Positions 4,979-6,359 of a DNA stretch of 6,359 bases are shown here, piece by piece (the stretch's first letter is position 1; each line of letters opens with the position of its first letter). The translations under genes were made by a program, and so were the position numbers. The notes beneath the pieces are model-generated. The model saw nothing but the letters and a program-made list of their open reading frames with translations, was not told the origin of the DNA and made no database searches. This DNA is from Geobacter sp. UBA6802 (GTDB taxonomy: Bacteria > Desulfobacterota > Desulfuromonadia > Geobacterales > Pseudopelobacteraceae), in contig DKFG01000190.1 in assembly GCA_002452325.1 (NCBI GenBank), positions 262-6,620 on the forward strand. Direction: 5' to 3'.

Positions 4979-6359
4979 CTCACAACCTGGAGTACCAGCT
5001 CTGCTGAATTCCGCTTCCCTCTACCTGCCTGCTGCACGGTCACCGCCTGTTCCGGCACCTGCAGCGTTTCCGTCAGATAACGGGTAAGCGCGGCAATCTC
5101 ACGCCGGCTATTCCGCCCTGACGCCTCAATCCGGTAGCGGTACCCCTGCACCCCGCCCGGCAGACGCTTGATCAGTTCAAGAGCGGCAATGCTTTCGGCA
5201 GAAAGGGTGCCGTCGTCGGCAAAGCTAACCGGCGACAGCAACGGCTGCATCTCCAGTTGCAGTGTTAACGGCTGTTCAAGGGATCGTTCCAGCTGACGGG
5301 AAAGCAGCAGCAGCTCGTCATCACTGACCGGCCAATCACGCTGCAACACGGCGGTAAGCAGTAGCGGCTGCCGCCGGGGTGCAAAGCCCAGCCGGACACC
5401 GGTAACCGGAAACGGATGCAGGGCTGCAGCCAGCTGCTGCTCGGCTTTTACAGCCAGGCCGGACGCCTTGGTGCTGATCTCAGTCGCCGTATCTTCACGG
5501 GTTGCGCTTTTGGCGCCATCCAGCAGGCCATGTTCCTGCCGGTCCGGCAGGGCAGCCGAGGCCACCAGCAGCTGTTCAAGGTGCAGATCAATCGGCTTGC
5601 CCAGCCCCTCACGCAACTCGTCTTCCATGGCCTGTTCCGCTGGTTTGGCAAGGTACTGGGTCGTATTGACGGACACCCTGACATCCATCCGCTCCTTCAC
5701 CTGCTTGAAGGTGTAGCCGGTCATGCGGGAACGGTCTTCCTGGTTGAGGTGCTTCTTCAGCACCCGCTCGATCCGCTTCTTGGTGTTCACTTTCTGAATA
5801 TCCACCACCAGGGTGTAGACCAGCGGGATCGATATCAGGGCCAACAGACCGCCGATCATCAGCAGCCGCTTTTTTTGCGAGTACTGGATCGTCTGGCCAT
5901 GGCTGGTACGGAAACCCATGATGAAAAAGACCAGATCAGAGGTGAGTACGATCGCCACAAAGTTGGTAAAGAACAGCAGGAACCCGCCCAGCCCCAGCAT
6001 GATCTGGCCGGTGCCCAGGCCGTAGCCGACCACACTTAAGGGGGGGATGACTGCCGTGGCCACCGCCACCCCGGTGGCGGTGATCAGGTAGTTGCGCTTG
6101 GTACACAGTGCCACTGCCCCCACAATGCCGGACAGCATGGCCACAAACAGGTCATAGATATTGGGCCGTACCCTGGCCAGAATCTCGCTGGTGGGCTCTT
6201 TAAGCGGTGACAGCAGCGTGACAAAGGCGGTTACCAGAATGGTCAGCCCCACACTGAAGGCAATGGTGCGGAAGGCCCGCCGGGCCAGGGCCAGGTCACC
6301 AATGGTCAGGGCCAGACCTGAGGAAATAATCGGCCCCATCAGGGGCGAGATCAGCATGG
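4966..6359 (-). CDS. DUF389 (TIGR00341-type) inner-membrane protein with long C-terminal tail, 5' end outside window
   Basis: At least 463 residues are visible, counting from the Met whose ATG begins at 6357. The frame is open to the right edge, and the family normally has sequence before this block, so that Met is internal. Seen: MLISPLMGPIISSGLALTIGD at the beginning, RPNIYDLFVAMLSGIVGAVALC (64-85), GVAVATAVIPPLSVVGYGLGTGQ (96-118) and FTNFVAIVLTSDLVFFIMGFR (130-150), which together are the DUF389 core of membrane helices; a last helix lies at about 165-186. The remaining 275 residues are soluble, and about 378-455 has a loose OmpA/MotB-like rhythm (LSAESIAALELIKRLP, IEASGRNSRREIAALTRYL). 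DUF389 proteins have no established biochemical role. The gene ends 49 nt before the carbonic anhydrase, so a shared transcript and a transport-related role are inferred. Confidence 0.85.
   Translation of the reverse strand, partial: MLISPLMGPIISSGLALTIGDLALARRAFRTIAFSVGLTILVTAFVTLLSPLKEPTSEILARVRPNIYDLFVAMLSGIVGAVALCTKRNYLITATGVAVATAVIPPLSVVGYGLGTGQIMLGLGGFLLFFTNFVAIVLTSDLVFFIMGFRTSHGQTIQYSQKKRLLMIGGLLALISIPLVYTLVVDIQKVNTKKRIERVLKKHLNQEDRSRMTGYTFKQVKERMDVRVSVNTTQYLAKPAEQAMEDELREGLGKPIDLHLEQLLVASAALPDRQEHGLLDGAKSATREDTATEISTKASGLAVKAEQQLAAALHPFPVTGVRLGFAPRRQPLLLTAVLQRDWPVSDDELLLLSRQLERSLEQPLTLQLEMQPLLSPVSFADDGTLSAESIAALELIKRLPGGVQGYRYRIEASGRNSRREIAALTRYLTETLQVPEQAVTVQQAGRGKRNSAELVLQVVRSAS

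Noticed and set aside
5416..6039. Plus-strand open frame of 207 codons opposite the DUF389 gene
   Set aside because: Antisense to the conserved DUF389 core, with Gln/His-rich shadow composition.

Overview
All six credible genes in this window lie on the minus strand, so the window reads right to left. The visible families (a DUF389 membrane protein, a beta-carbonic anhydrase, an NCS2-type permease, a DapB-like reductase and an N-terminal membrane module that seems to lead into trehalose-6-phosphate synthase), the moderately high GC content and the strong AGGAGG-type ribosome sites suggest a Gram-negative bacterium. My best guess is a deltaproteobacterium of the Geobacter/Trichlorobacter type. 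That placement rests on family recall, not on a marker gene.

Right part (6359 to 2494): a compact cluster. The 3' portion of a DUF389 membrane protein gene is followed after 49 nt by a beta-class carbonic anhydrase. The carbonic anhydrase stop overlaps by one base (TGATG) the start of a 577-residue NCS2-like permease. The permease carries an extra cytosolic C-terminal domain resembling a degenerate RsbW/SpoIIAB-type ATPase fold, and it appears to lack both acidic residues that bind nucleobases in the family. A permease of the UraA/SulP fold coupled to a carbonic anhydrase suggests a possible inorganic-carbon or small-anion transport module; this is inference. A small secreted protein of the TIGR03067 type follows 62 nt later and may belong to the same transcript.

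Middle (1942 to 1595): a 348-nt AT-richer gap without a gene. It holds an imperfect inverted repeat built on GCAACG-like units, a degenerate direct repeat, and a string of short perfect hairpins running up to the dapB-like ribosome site, one of which covers the Shine-Dalgarno sequence.

Left part (1594 to 1): a divergent DapB-like reductase overlaps by four bases (ATGA) the start of a two-pass membrane sensor-like protein cut by the window edge. The last residues visible in that protein look like the start of an OtsA catalytic domain. The two are almost certainly translationally coupled. No tRNA, rRNA, CRISPR array, insertion sequence or convincing intrinsic terminator was seen.
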